NCBI GenBank assembly: GCA_036346225.1
Contig: JARFIW010001458.1
Coordinates: 4,030,001-4,094,000 of the forward strand
Length of the DNA stretch: 64,000 nt
From: Platerodrilus igneus
Lineage: Eukaryota > Arthropoda > Insecta > Coleoptera > Lycidae
Direction: 5' to 3'
Both the position numbers and the translations under genes were made by a program. The notes below the pieces were generated by a model. It was not told the origin of the DNA. It saw only the letters and a list, made by a program, of their open reading frames with translations, and did no database searches. Positions within the stretch are counted from its first letter, which is position 1. Each line of letters starts with the position of its first letter. Below are positions 21,464-32,891 of the stretch, in pieces.

Positions 21464-24400
21464 TTGGTATGTTGGAATTGTTCACGTTATGGACATACTT
21501 TCAGTGTCTGTAGATCTTTCAAGAGATTATTTTGTTATGGTTGTGGTCGTAAAGGAGTGACTAGTATCACTTGTCCGTCGTGTCCAACTCAACGAGTAAA
21601 GGAACAGAAGTTGAATAACGATTCCCTGGGTTTAGACAAGAGGCTACAGATATGTTGTGTGCTCGAGAAGGTCTATGTTGTAAAGAGGAGTGGTCGCGAT
21701 GGCTTCAGGTAGTTAGAAATTTTTGCAGGAGTAGAGTTCCACCTAAAGCTAATGCATTGTTTGAGAAAAGCCTTATGATAATCGCCCATATGTGATGGTA
21801 AAGTTATTCGACATGGATATTACAGATTTATTTGATTCTGGATGTACTACATCGATAATAGGTTCCCTCGCCGTTCCAGTGATTGAAAAATGAAGTTGAA
21901 TGTTTTACATCTGAAAAGAAAGGAGTATCGACTGCAGATGGTTCGTTAAAATTGGTAGAAGGTTCAGTTGATTTACCTATCCGTATCGGATCGGAATGTC
22001 GTATTTTGAACGCGTTAGTTGTACCTTCTTTGCCTCATGCCTTCATCTTTGGGACTGATTTTGCTAAATTGTTTGGTATAGTTGCTGACTTTAAAAACAA
22101 TTCTTGGTATATTGGCGATGATATGGGAAATCATATTTCTTATGTTGGACAGTCGTCCTTGCCTTTAAAGTATAAAGATAGTTTGTTTAGTTTAGAAGAA
22201 TTGTCGACTGAGCATCGAAAGCAAGCTCAAGCAGTTATAGATACGTATAATGAAATAAGTAGTGAGAATAGATTGGGCCGTACTAATAAAATCGAAATGT
22301 TCATTGATACAGGCGACTCCAAGCCAGTTCGTAGGAAGCCGTACGTTATGTCGCCATATATGAACGAAATACTGAATAGAGAACTAGATGATATGTTAAA
22401 GTTAGGAGTGGTAGAACCTTGCGTTAGTCCGTATTGTTCTCCAGTATTATTAGTTAAAAGAAGTCCAGTGACGAGTATAGATTTTGCTTCGATGGACGAA
22501 TGTTAAATGATGTCACTAAGCATGACAGTTACCCTATGGCAAACATAGACAGGATTCTTAATTTATTACGGGTGCTAACTATATTTCTAGTTTAGATATG
22601 AGAAAAGTTTTTGGCAAATCCTCTTTCGGAAAGTTCTAAAGACAAAACTGCTTTCAGCATTGTTTCTAGAGGTCAATATCGTTTCACTTGTGTACCTTTT
22701 GGACTTCGAAATGCAGCTCAAACCCAACAAAGGCTTGTGGATGCTATATTTGGACCACGTTATGAACCTCATGTTTTTGCTACCTTGACGATGTGATACT
22801 AGTGTCTTCTACATTTGAAGAACACTTAGAACTTCTTGCAGATGTTAGAGAACGTCTCAAGGAAGCAAATCTGACGATTAATTTGAAGAAATGTGAGTTT
22901 TCAAAAATCTTTAAAGTTCCTTGGTCACATAGTTGGCTCTAACTCTCTTCGTGCTGATCCTGATAAGATCTCAGCTACGGTAAACTTTCCACGTCCGAAG
23001 ACTACGACAGAAGTTAAACGATTTTGGGTATGTGCAGTTGGTACCGTCGGTTCATCCGAAACTTCTCTTCGTTAGTGTCGTCTATCAATGATCTTATTAA
23101 GAGGAAAAAGAAAGGACAAGGAGTTATTTGGAATCCTGAGGCTGAAGCGTCGTTTATACAGATTAAACAAGCTCTAGTTTCTGCTCCGTTATTATCGCAG
23201 CCGGATTATTCGCTCCCATTCATTATCGAATGTGATGCCAGTGACACCGGATTAGGAGCTGTTTTGATTCAGAAAATTGATGATATTGAACATGTGATTT
23301 CGTATGCGAGTAAAACGCTAAATCGAGCTGAAAGGAATTATTCGGTTACTGAAAGAGAATGTCTGGCAGTAATCTTTGCGATTGAGAAATTTAGACCATG
23401 GGTTGAAGGTACCCGCTTTACAGTAGTGACAGATCACTTTTCTTTGTTGTGGTTAAATAATATTCAAAATCCGACTGGTAAATTAGCCAGGTGGGCAGTA
23501 CGTTTGAAACAACATACGTTCGATCTGGTTCATAGAAAAGGTAAATTTAATGTTGTGCCCGATTGTCTTAGTCGTGCAACCCTCCGGACAATCCTATTGT
23601 CGACTTAATCGAAGTTAATTTAGAGAAATTAGACCCGTGGTACGTTTCGTTGAGGAATAAAATTTTGTCTTCTCCAGAAAGTTACCCTCAATGGAAAGTA
23701 GAAAATAATTTTGTATTTAAATTTCTTCCCTCCAATCTTCCCGTATCTTCAAATTTAAATGAATGGAAATATTTGGTACCTATAGCACAACGAGAGGAAA
23801 TCATTCGCTCTTGTCATGTTCCTTCAGTAGCAGGGCACTTTGGTTTTGCTAAGACTAATTCGAGAATACAGGAACGTTATTATTGGCCTAAAATGAATAT
23901 AGATGTACTCCGATTTTGTAAGAAGTGTTTAACATGTGGCGCTCAAAAGTCATCGAATGTTGGTCCCCTTGGTTTAATGGGTAAAGAGAAAGAAGTAAAG
24001 TTTCCCTTTCAGACAATAGCACTAGATTTGATGGGTCCGTTTCCACGCTCGAAACTTGGACATAAATGGTTACTAGTAGTGGGTGATTGGTTCACCAAAT
24101 ATACATTGTTACATCCTCTACGAAGTGCAAAAGCTCACAGCATACAACGTTTTATGGAAGAAAAGTTTTTCTAGTATTTGGCGTCCCACAATTCGTTATA
24201 TGTGACAATGGACCTCAATTGTCAGGTAGAATCTTTAAAACCCTTTGTAATAAATACGATATTCAGAAAATATGGTATAATACAGTTTATTCTCCGCAGT
24301 GTAATTTTGTGGAGAGGATTAACAAGACTGTGGGTACTGCTATTCGTTCGTATGTCGATACACACGATTCATGGGATTCAGAACTACCTCAAATTCAATA

Positions 24401-24905
24401 TGCTATTAATTCATCAAAACATCACTCTACAGGTTACACCCCTAATTTTTTACTTTTTGGTCGTAGTGTTCCAGTAAGCGGAAGATTCTACAGTGGTGGT
24501 TATATACCCAAAGACGATATTGAATTTATTCCAGGTAGCCGACCATTATATGTCTCGGATCGACAAGGGCTCTTCGATATCTTTAAAGAGGTGCATGGCA
24601 ACTTACATGCAGCTTATGAGCGAGCAAGTCGCCAGTATAATTTGAGAAGAAGAAATGTGGCTTTGAGGTTGGTGATAAGGTGTGGAGGTGAACAAGGTTT
24701 TATCGAGTGCAGGCGATAAATTCACTGCTAAACTCGCACCAAAGTTTGTTTTATGTGGGTTAGGAGAAAGATTACTAATTTAGTTTATGAGTTGAGTAAT
24801 ATAGATGGTTCTAAGGCGGGTCGATGGCATGTCAAAGACTTAAAGCCATATTCAGCGACAGATCAAGGTGAAAATGAAGATGTTAAGAATGTTTCTGATC
24901 CTTAA
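21464..24905 (+). pseudogene. Ty3 zinc knuckle and Pol, copy B
   Basis: Same domain order as copy A: CWNCSRYGHTFSVC at 21470; protease near 21830 (LFDSG); RT/protease linker frame 21883-22506 (207 codons, ending just before the catalytic part of RT); YLDD near 22785; RNase H and connection 23024-23608 (194 codons, IECDASDTG); integrase 23650-24174 (HHCC and ALDLMGPF) and 24087-24719 (ICDNGPQ, FVERINK). Private differences from copy A are mainly one-base length changes in runs, for example near 21625, 21770, 22610, 22775 and 24170. The end of integrase is again out of frame near 24690-24770. Confidence 0.85.
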
Positions 24906-26311
24906 GTACTTCTAATTATAGTTGATGTCAGTAGTAATTCTTTTGGTCCATGTTTTAAATTCTTAAGTAGGACAAGATTAAAGTTAGTGAAATTTTTTTG
25001 ATTTGTTTAAAGTAATTTTGTTTTAGTAGTAATAGAGCTTAATATGTTTGTTGATTTAGATATTGCATGTGTTAAATGACGACAAAGATGTGTTAAATGA
25101 CGACAAAGATGTGTTAAATGACGACAAAGATGTGTTAAACGATAATTTTTGATGACGACAAGGATATGTTTATGGATTTTGAATGATGATATATTTTTTG
25201 AGGTGTTTGAGAGTGCAGCATATGTTGAGAGATGTTGCAGGTATATAGAGATGAATATGTATTCGGTGAAGAGGTGCGTATTCAGTTATGAGGTACATGA
25301 TGGAGATTACAGAGAGTGTTTAGTAAAGTGTTGAGTATACAGTCATATAGTTAGAGTGTGATAGAGTATTAAGCATTAAAGGAATGCTTGAGTTTTGATT
25401 TAGTAGTTTGAGACTAGGCCTGATGTGCTTATTTTTTATTGAGAGTGTACATGAGCTAAGAGAGTTCATGAAGAGTTTTTTTTGTGAGTTGCTGGTGGAT
25501 GTCTCCCAGTAGGCTCAAAGTATGATTTATTAGTGGTTTTGGGTTCTTTGGTGATGAATCACTGATGTTGTAGGATTTTGAGAGATATAGTTGAGTCTGT
25601 AGCATAGTAGGTACAGATAATGTTGTGAGGTGCTCACTCAAAGATCAAAGGTATCTTGTTGATGAATAAGTATTGTTAATACTTTGTCTGTTTCTCGAGT
25701 ATTAGAGATTTGTTTCGTGAATGGACTTCGTAAATAACAGCTTTTGGTACTTGTTAAATTCATCGATTAGTTTAAATGTAATTAGCACTTGGAAAGTTAT
25801 GTACATAAACCCTTAAGACAGATATAGTAAATTAGAGAAGAGTATTCGTTGTACAGATTTTTGTTTAATAGTAATTTTGTTATACATTCGATTTTGTTTA
25901 TTACAGTTCTAATTTATAGAAAATATTTTTCGCTTCAGGTAAAATTTTTATTTTGATATGGTTGTTGCGTTTGTAACTATAGATGACATGCATCCACTGA
26001 GTGTTAGATTCCCTAAATATTCGTAAATGATTGACGTAAATACTGATTATGACTTCCCGAATTTGTCCCTTTATAGGCGTGTAGTACGCGCAGTTACTAA
26101 TCACTCAATCCCATGCATTAATATTCCCCATATCAATTAGTGAATGATTCTGTTTTTTTTAAACTCATCGTTAGTTATAGTTAAAGTTTGTGCTGTTTTG
26201 TTGTGAGTTGTAAGAGATTTATACAGTTAATAAGAGTAATTTTGAAGTTTCAGTCGAAAATTTTTTAGAAAAATTCTTCCATACCTCAATTTTTCTCTTG
26301 GGAAGAGGCTG
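24906..26311 (+). other. Ty3 3' internal noncoding region, copy B
   Basis: Counterpart of 16594-18015, with the same 21-bp tandem repeat (about 25065-25140) and the same purine-rich tract before LTR 3. It is a few bases shorter, mostly through run-length differences. Confidence 0.6.
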
Positions 26312-28228
26312 TGTAACGTATTTTTTCTTGTTACACCAAGCCTAATAAATTAATAATAAAACAGATATATTTTAAAGCATTTAATTCGTAAATATTCAGC
26401 CAATAAAAATTAAAGTATAATGTTCATAATAACACATAGATTCTAGAAGATATATATTCTGAGGCTTGTTACCAAGCGTTGTCCAGTTAATTATCAGCAC
26501 TTTTGTTTCAAACATCCAAGAGTGAAGTCGCTTTTGTAGACTAGAGATAAAAGTCAAGATGACCCGACTAAAACACGAGGCGTCTAATAGAGTCAAGAAG
26601 AAGAACTTGAGTTGAGAACATGGAACGATAATATACATCATTTAAGACAGTTGGTATAGATTAATACAATAAATTAAACTAATATATTTCACTTTAGTGC
26701 AATATCTAATAGACATATCTACAACAACAATTTTCAATGTTAAATTATAATAAATTTTCGTCGCAGTAATTTAAAGCAGGCAGTTATGGTTTCGTTCTAT
26801 CTATTTAGCTACGCCGTATAGAAATGGTTTATTCAACAAAGAATCTTGGTACTTCAAACACACTGATGATTAATACGCTGGAAAAATACAACAGCTGACG
26901 TCATGATTTTGCACCTGCAATTTATTTGGATACACGTGAGTGTTTGAAATTTTCCGTAACTTTGAAAGTATAGTAAATTATTATGAGATTTCCTACGTTG
27001 ATTATTAGAGTAACAAAATATAAAGTAGTTTTTAAAGTTAATAACACACCGAATAAATATCTAGTTTGTCAGTTATTTGTACACGCATACAATGTGTTTG
27101 AAGATATTTAGAATGACAACTTATGTCAGATAAAAAATAGGATAGATTCTGTTTCCTAATCTAGACGCCAGATGCAGTCTTGATTTAATTTTCACATTTT
27201 GCTTAAAAACATTCAGGTCATGTAAAAGCTTTTTATTGGTGCTGAAATTCGCGTATATTTTTTTGTAGATTACAGTTAAATTTGAGTAGTTGCATTTTAT
27301 GATCGCTATTTTTCTGATGATCAATCTTTGTTGTAAATGGTCAAGAAGCGCTTCAATGATTATAGTAAAAATAAAATCATGTGTTATGAACTAATAAATT
27401 ATGACATGTTTGCTTAAACTAAATTTTATAGAAATGATCAATTTATACATATTTATTTTGAAGGTTAAACTTCACTAAAATTCTTTTATAAAAATTTATG
27501 ACAAGATAGTAAGCATATATATTGCAGTCACATGTATATAATCAGATTTCTATATATAAATAGAATTCCTTTTGTTTCCTTTGAAAGACGTTTTATTATA
27601 CAACATTTAAATTAGGAAAGAGAAACTAGAGCAAATCCTCCTTAAGTAAAAAGACAGAGTAATGAAAATGAATCCCTTTAGTATTTCACAGATGTTTAAA
27701 TTCATTTATTCTATTTTTGGCATATGCTTTTGAAGACACAAATAGTGTCCATGTGGTGTTTTGTTTGTTCACAGGTAAAGCTGAGACAACTGTTTGACAT
27801 CTGGTGGTTGAGGTTTTGGTAAGTGTGTGATAAAGAGTGAAATTCAAATTTTATGGCTATGATAGTGGTGTTAAGATAAGGTTTCCGCATTCCCCTTATA
27901 CAAACACAGTTAAATTTTGTTGGCACTTGTATTAAAAAATACGGTGGCGCCTATTAAAAATATTTTTGGTCGATTATCCACCCATGACCCATGCTCATGA
28001 TCTACCCAGAGCTAACACTCTACTAGCCGTTTACCCCTAAGAGTTTTCTTTGTCTAAAGCCGTTTTCCATCTGACATTACCCTGGGCTTGGAGTATAAAG
28101 AAGAAAATCTCGACCTAGTGATATCAGATTAGAAATAGAGAGTTTTAGTATATAGCTGATAGTCACGAGGATAAAGGGTAATAAACTTACAAAAAGTTTT
28201 TAATTACCCCGTTTTTATTGCACTTACA
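26312..28228 (+). repeat. Ty3 LTR 3
   Basis: Starts TGTAACGTATTTTTTC and ends GCACTTACA, followed by the right-hand ACGT. Scattered private changes (GACCCGACTA for GGCCCGACTA; CAAACACACTG for CAAACTCACTG) separate it from LTRs 1 and 2. Confidence 0.9.
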
Positions 28229-28291
28229 ACGTTCAGTATTTCACTATTTATTTTACATTTTAATTAAATAAATTCAGTCCTAACGATTGTA

Positions 28292-28510
28292 GAAACAACG
28301 GCTGGAATGGTGTTATCATATATAGCGCTTTATTTGAAGCAAATTATCCGACCCGGTGAAGAAGTATTTGTGAAGGGTTTAGAAAAACAAAAAATTGATT
28401 GAAAACCTACCTAATGCAAAACATGGTAACTGATATGCTTTCACTAGGTTGACCTAAGCTATCGGAGTTAAAAATTAACAATCGTTTAAAATATAACATC
28501 CGTTGTTGTA
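28292..28510 (+). pseudogene. exonuclease-like Polinton-associated gene, 5' portion, cut by BEL insertion
   Basis: Plus-strand counterpart of the middle of the intact-looking frame at 40561-41061 (minus): shared residues include TAGMV, ALYLKQII, PGEEV and KGLE(K)K. The frame has stops and breaks after KGLEKQ. It runs to GTTGTTGTA at 28510 and the BEL element follows. The continuation (GACACAGCAATAATAATC) is at 35192 onward, after the BEL 3' LTR. Sequence left of 28292 is not coding. Confidence 0.65.
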
Positions 28511-28515
28511 GACAC
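28511..28515. repeat. 5-bp target duplication, left (GACAC)
   Basis: Matches GACAC at 35192-35196 across the BEL element. The uninterrupted copy of the host gene (minus strand near 40640) contains a single GACAC at this point, so the pre-insertion site is known. Confidence 0.92.
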
Positions 28516-28868
28516 TGGTAGCGACGGGCAACCATCCTTACATTGTTGAAAGAAGAAGGGGTTGCTTGCGCTAAGAACAAGGCAGTTGCGGTTTGACCAT
28601 GCTCGGATTAGCACGTTCATTATAACGGCGGGTCGTGGTTATATTGCTCTCACATTAAAATTTGTATTATAAATTCATTTATCGATGCACATATGTTTTG
28701 TTGCACGGTAATGTTTATATTCAATTTATTAAATCTTTTTAATAAACATACAGTCCACTGAATCGATTTATTGTAAAGCTTTTTTTATTTAATTAAGCAC
28801 AACTCAAATATGGTGAAATACGAGCCTATGGAGTCGCTAAATTGAGTGATAAGAATTCGTGTTTATCA
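28516..28868 (+). repeat. BEL 5' LTR
   Basis: TG...CA ends. A possible primer-binding site, TGGTCCTATTCGTGC, starts 7 bases downstream at 28876; I cannot name the tRNA. Confidence 0.92.
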
Positions 28869-29438
28869 TATTTATTGGTCCTATTCGTGCTATCGGATGC
28901 GTAGTGAATTAAGTGTTTTTAAATGATTGTTTAAAGTCGGATGTGGTATTAATTTTCGCCATATTATAAACAATCCAATTGAGCATTCAAAATATTATTG
29001 GAAAGAATTTTAAGTGTTTTAAAATTAAAAATAGTGCAGTGCGAATTTGTATTGATTTAATTCCAGATGGTCATATCTTTACAAATTTGTATAAAGTTTT
29101 ACTGATTAATTCCGTACGGTCATATCAGTGAAATAAACGTTTTAATTTGAATTGTGTATGCAAGAATTTAGAAGGCACCTGCACGTCGTTATATTGGAGG
29201 CGAGCAGAGACCTTGGTATAGTATACAGCTGTCTTCGCCTGGAGATAAGAAAGGTAGGCCAAACAAGCAATTATATTTTAATGTTTTGGTTCTGGAATTT
29301 CCGTTTTATGCAGAATTACTAACAGTTGGGTTTTGTACGAACTGCAAGTATATTTACTTATTATATACTGGTAGCAAGAAACGTTAGGCGACTCATTGCA
29401 ATTAAAATTGTGTGAGTGAAAAATTTATATTTATCATC

Positions 29439-31118
29439 ATGACAAAGGGTAAAAAAACTTTGTTAGGTGAACGTTCATTTTTGAAGAACAACATAACTAG
29501 GGCGAATAATTACATTTTAGAGGCAGAAGCGATGTCTATTGCGGAATTAGATTTTGAAGAAATAAATATTAAATTCGAGCTTATTAAAAGTAATTTTGAT
29601 GAGTTTATGCATGTTTGTTGTCAGTTGCAAGAATTTGAAGTAGAAGATAATTTTGATGAAGCAGAGGTGGTTGAAAAATTGTATACAACGACTTACGCTA
29701 AGTTTAAAAGATTGTTAAAATTGCAGGGCAGGTCTGAGGGATCTTCTAGTGATAGCACAAATAATGTTGTCAAAGGAAATATTAAATTGGAAGCCTTACA
29801 ATTACCTATATTTTCGGGGCAAATTCAAGGTTTTAAATCGTTTTTTGAGCTTTTCATAACTCTTATTGATAAACATCCAAATTTGGAAAATATCGAAAGA
29901 CTAATGTATTTACGCAAACATCTAAGGGATGAGCCATTGCGGTTAATTTCTGCGTTGCCCGTGGAAAATAATTCTTATACTACGGCACTGAATATTTTGC
30001 AAAAAAGGTATAAGGATGATTATTTGATTATTGATTGTCATATCAAAGATTTAATGGAATTATCAATTGCAAATTGTAATGACTCGGGTATGTTACGGGA
30101 CTTTGTAGCCAGAATAAGGCAAACTGTAGCTTATCTAAAAAATTTAGGGGAATCAATTTGGGATGCTATGATAGTTCATCTTATACTTTCCAAACTAGAC
30201 ATTTATAGCAATCGAGCTTATCAAAATGAGAGAAAACCTAATTCTAGGGCTAATTTGGAAAAACTTTTAGAATTTTTGGATAGGAGAGCTTTGAATTCGG
30301 AATTAACTAAATCGAGTGTCAAACTTCAAAATAATAGTAAAACAATTAATAAGCAAACACATTTTAAACCTGTAACTAACACTATTACTGCTGTACCGAA
30401 TTCTGGCAAATCTTTTAAGCAAAAAATTGAGAAAGGCAGACAAAGAGTAAATTCAAACTCAGTAAATTGTAAATTTTGCAAGCATGGAGGTCATCCAATT
30501 TTTAGGTGTGATCAATTTAAAAATGCAAGCATGCAGGAAAGAGAAAAATGTATTTCGGAAAACAAAGTGTGTAAAATATGTTTAAATGTACATGTGGGTC
30601 AACCCTGTTCTGTTGATCTCAAATGTTTCATATGCCAATCCAAGGAGCATTACACATATTTGCATACGGATGTTCAGTTAAATGCGGTATATAATGTGGT
30701 AGCTGCTCAGGGGATAACTAAAGTAAAGTCTACTATTTCAGAATTTGTTTTATTGCCTACGGCATCAATATTAGTAAAAAACGCTGAAGGTGAATTACTT
30801 TCGGCACGAGCCTTGTTAGATTCAGGCTCACAGACTAGTTTTGTTACAGTTAAATTGTGTGACAAATTGGGATTAAACACTTGTCGTACAAAGAAATTAA
30901 CTCAAATTTCTGGTATTTGTGATAATTCGACAGAGTGTTCAGAATGGATCGACTTGTCGATTCGTTCGAGATATGGGAATTATGAAATTTCTCATGATTT
31001 CGGGGTTATTCCGAAAATTACAGTTGAATTGCCTCAACTAAGTTTTGATTTCAGCAGTTTTAAATTGCCAAGGGGTTCGCCGTTGGCTGATGACAAATTT
31101 TTGAGTCAGCTGAGGTAG
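29439..31118 (+). CDS. BEL/Pao Gag and protease
   Basis: The ATG at 29439 (MTKGKKTLLGER) follows a 570-bp leader. The N-terminal two thirds are a helical Gag with the region LPIFSGQIQGFKSFFELF that begins the BEL capsid core. Zinc knuckles follow: CKFCKHGGHPIFRC (CX2CX4HX4C) and CFICQSKEHYTYLH (related, with His in the last place). The protease active site is LLDSGSQTS near 30815. The frame stops at 31116-31118, just where the RT-linked part should continue. The expected next residues appear after small frame shifts at about 31113, 31124 and 31137, all at short runs. Gag-Pol would be one polyprotein. Confidence 0.88.
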   Translation: MTKGKKTLLGERSFLKNNITRANNYILEAEAMSIAELDFEEINIKFELIKSNFDEFMHVCCQLQEFEVEDNFDEAEVVEKLYTTTYAKFKRLLKLQGRSEGSSSDSTNNVVKGNIKLEALQLPIFSGQIQGFKSFFELFITLIDKHPNLENIERLMYLRKHLRDEPLRLISALPVENNSYTTALNILQKRYKDDYLIIDCHIKDLMELSIANCNDSGMLRDFVARIRQTVAYLKNLGESIWDAMIVHLILSKLDIYSNRAYQNERKPNSRANLEKLLEFLDRRALNSELTKSSVKLQNNSKTINKQTHFKPVTNTITAVPNSGKSFKQKIEKGRQRVNSNSVNCKFCKHGGHPIFRCDQFKNASMQEREKCISENKVCKICLNVHVGQPCSVDLKCFICQSKEHYTYLHTDVQLNAVYNVVAAQGITKVKSTISEFVLLPTASILVKNAEGELLSARALLDSGSQTSFVTVKLCDKLGLNTCRTKKLTQISGICDNSTECSEWIDLSIRSRYGNYEISHDFGVIPKITVELPQLSFDFSSFKLPRGSPLADDKFLSQLR

Positions 31119-31151
31119 ACATCCTTTAGGTGCAGATATTTTTTCTCGGTT

Positions 31152-32891
31152 TTGCTTCCGCAAAATATAAAAATGGGTATAGATCAGCCTAATTTTCAGA
31201 ATTCTTATTTTGGTTACTTTGTGAGTGGAAAAGTGCCGTTCACTACAAAAGTAAGATGTGGTGCTAGTTTGCACGCAGTGTCGTTACATAGTGCGGTAAT
31301 TGATGCTGATGAAAATTTAAATCAGTTGATGGAAAAGTTTTGGGAAACCGAAAATGTTTTTATTAAAAATGACCAAGAATCGCTGACTGAAAATGAAATA
31401 GCAGAACAGTGTTTTGTAAATAAATTTACAAGAATTAACGGGCGGTTCCAAGTCGATTTACCTTTAAAAGTAAATTTAGAAGAGTTCCAATTGGGAGATT
31501 CGGCTTCTATGGCACTCAAACGCTTTGAAAACTTAGAAAAACGATTTGTAGCAAATGAAAGTTTATATTTAAAATTTTCGCAATTTATTAAGGAATTTCT
31601 AAGTAGAGGTTTTATAGAAGATGTGAAGGTTGATCCCTTTACATTACATGATGAGAATTGGTATTTTTTGCCTTATCATAGTGTAGTAAGAGATGACAAA
31701 ATTACGACTAAACTTAGAATTGTAATGGACGGTAGTGCCACTACAAAAACTGGTGTTTCTTTGAACAGTATTTTGTGCAATGGAGATATTGTTCAGCCTG
31801 AGTTATTTGACATTTTGCTTTTATTCCGTACTTATAGATACGTCTGTATGGCGGACATAAAACAGATGTATTTGCAAATTTCGATAGAACCTGCACACAG
31901 AAAACTTTTAAATTTTCTTTGGAGAGAGAGTAGAAATCAACCGCTGCAGGTTATGCAGTTTAAACGGTTGCCTTTCGGCTTGAAATCCAGTCCTCATTTA
32001 GCAACGAGATGTTTATTACCATTAGCTATTGAGGGAGAAACAGAATTTCCCTTAGCTTCGTTTATTTTGCGTTTTAATACTTATGTTGATGACTGCCTTT
32101 TTGGTGCAGATCATAAGGAAAGTTTGTTGCAAGCTCAAGCTGAACTTATAAAATTATTGGGTTTAGCTAAATTTGAATTACATAAATGGTGTTCCAACCA
32201 TGTGGAATTAGTACGAAATATTCCACGACAACTTCAACATTTTGAAGAAACAAATATTACTAGTGAAAAGGGGAGTATTTTAAAAACCCTAGGTCTATCG
32301 TTTGATGTAAATACCGATCAATTTATAATGAGTTGTGGAATGAAAACCGTTCCTGCAACATGCAACAAAAGATTTGTTTTGGGCTTTATTGCCAGGTTAT
32401 TTGATCCTTTTGGCTTTTTAGCTCCAGTTATTACTGTGGCAAAATTATTGATGCAAAAAATATGGGCTGCAGGTCTGGATTGGGACACACAATTACCTGA
32501 TAACTTGAAAGAGGAATGGGAATCATTTTCACAGGGATTGAGGTGCATGCCAGCAATTAAAATTAATAGATATTTAAATTTTTCCGAGGCTGTTTCCATT
32601 GAACTTGTTGGATTTTGTGACGCTTCGCAAATTGCACAAGGTGCTTGTGTTTATGTACGAGTAGTTACGGTCAGTAATACAGTGGAAATAAAATTGTTAG
32701 CTTCCAAATCAAAAATAAATTCGTTGAAAAATAAAACAAGCATTCCGAGGTTAGAATTAAACGGGGCATTGATATTAGCAAGATTAATAAATCGAATTTT
32801 TGGTATGCTGAAGGATAAAATACAAAAGGTTTTTTTTTTGCGATTCAAAAATTGTATTAGCATGGTTGAAAATAGAATATTGGAAACTTAA
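31152..32891 (+). CDS. BEL/Pao reverse transcriptase and RNase H
   Basis: A 579-codon open frame in the Gag frame; the first codon TTG is not a start, because it continues the polyprotein. Reverse transcriptase motifs: KLRIVMDGS, VCMADIKQMYLQ (motif A), LPFGLKSSPHLA, and NTYVDDCLFG (YVDD, near 32082). The connection region is LGLSFDVNTDQ...LFDPFGFLAP, typical of BEL. RNase H begins VGFCDAS (about 32611), with KSKINSLK...SIPRLELNGALILA. The frame runs into nonsense after KDKIQKVFF because a T-run at 32830 appears one base short. The following frame starts at 32866. Confidence 0.88.
   Translation: MLPQNIKMGIDQPNFQNSYFGYFVSGKVPFTTKVRCGASLHAVSLHSAVIDADENLNQLMEKFWETENVFIKNDQESLTENEIAEQCFVNKFTRINGRFQVDLPLKVNLEEFQLGDSASMALKRFENLEKRFVANESLYLKFSQFIKEFLSRGFIEDVKVDPFTLHDENWYFLPYHSVVRDDKITTKLRIVMDGSATTKTGVSLNSILCNGDIVQPELFDILLLFRTYRYVCMADIKQMYLQISIEPAHRKLLNFLWRESRNQPLQVMQFKRLPFGLKSSPHLATRCLLPLAIEGETEFPLASFILRFNTYVDDCLFGADHKESLLQAQAELIKLLGLAKFELHKWCSNHVELVRNIPRQLQHFEETNITSEKGSILKTLGLSFDVNTDQFIMSCGMKTVPATCNKRFVLGFIARLFDPFGFLAPVITVAKLLMQKIWAAGLDWDTQLPDNLKEEWESFSQGLRCMPAIKINRYLNFSEAVSIELVGFCDASQIAQGACVYVRVVTVSNTVEIKLLASKSKINSLKNKTSIPRLELNGALILARLINRIFGMLKDKIQKVFFLRFKNCISMVENRILET

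Larger units (their letters stand above)
9709..28228 (+). mobile_element. Ty3/Gypsy tandem array: LTR-internal-LTR-internal-LTR
   Basis: Three LTRs of about 1.92 kb (9709-11630, 18016-19940, 26312-28228) bracket two nearly identical internal regions (11631-18015 and 19941-26311). One ACGT pair flanks the whole array, as expected for a single insertion that later grew by unequal exchange between LTRs (or entered as a tandem). Each internal region reads leader, Gag, zinc knuckle, aspartic protease, reverse transcriptase, RNase H, integrase with GPY/F-like tail, then about 1.4 kb of noncoding sequence. The array interrupts Polinton-derived sequence. Confidence 0.9.

Noticed and set aside
9705..28232. 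Two independent Ty3 insertions side by side
   Set aside because: The central LTR is shared and lacks its own target duplication; the shared breaks and single outer ACGT pair fit one insertion followed by tandem growth.
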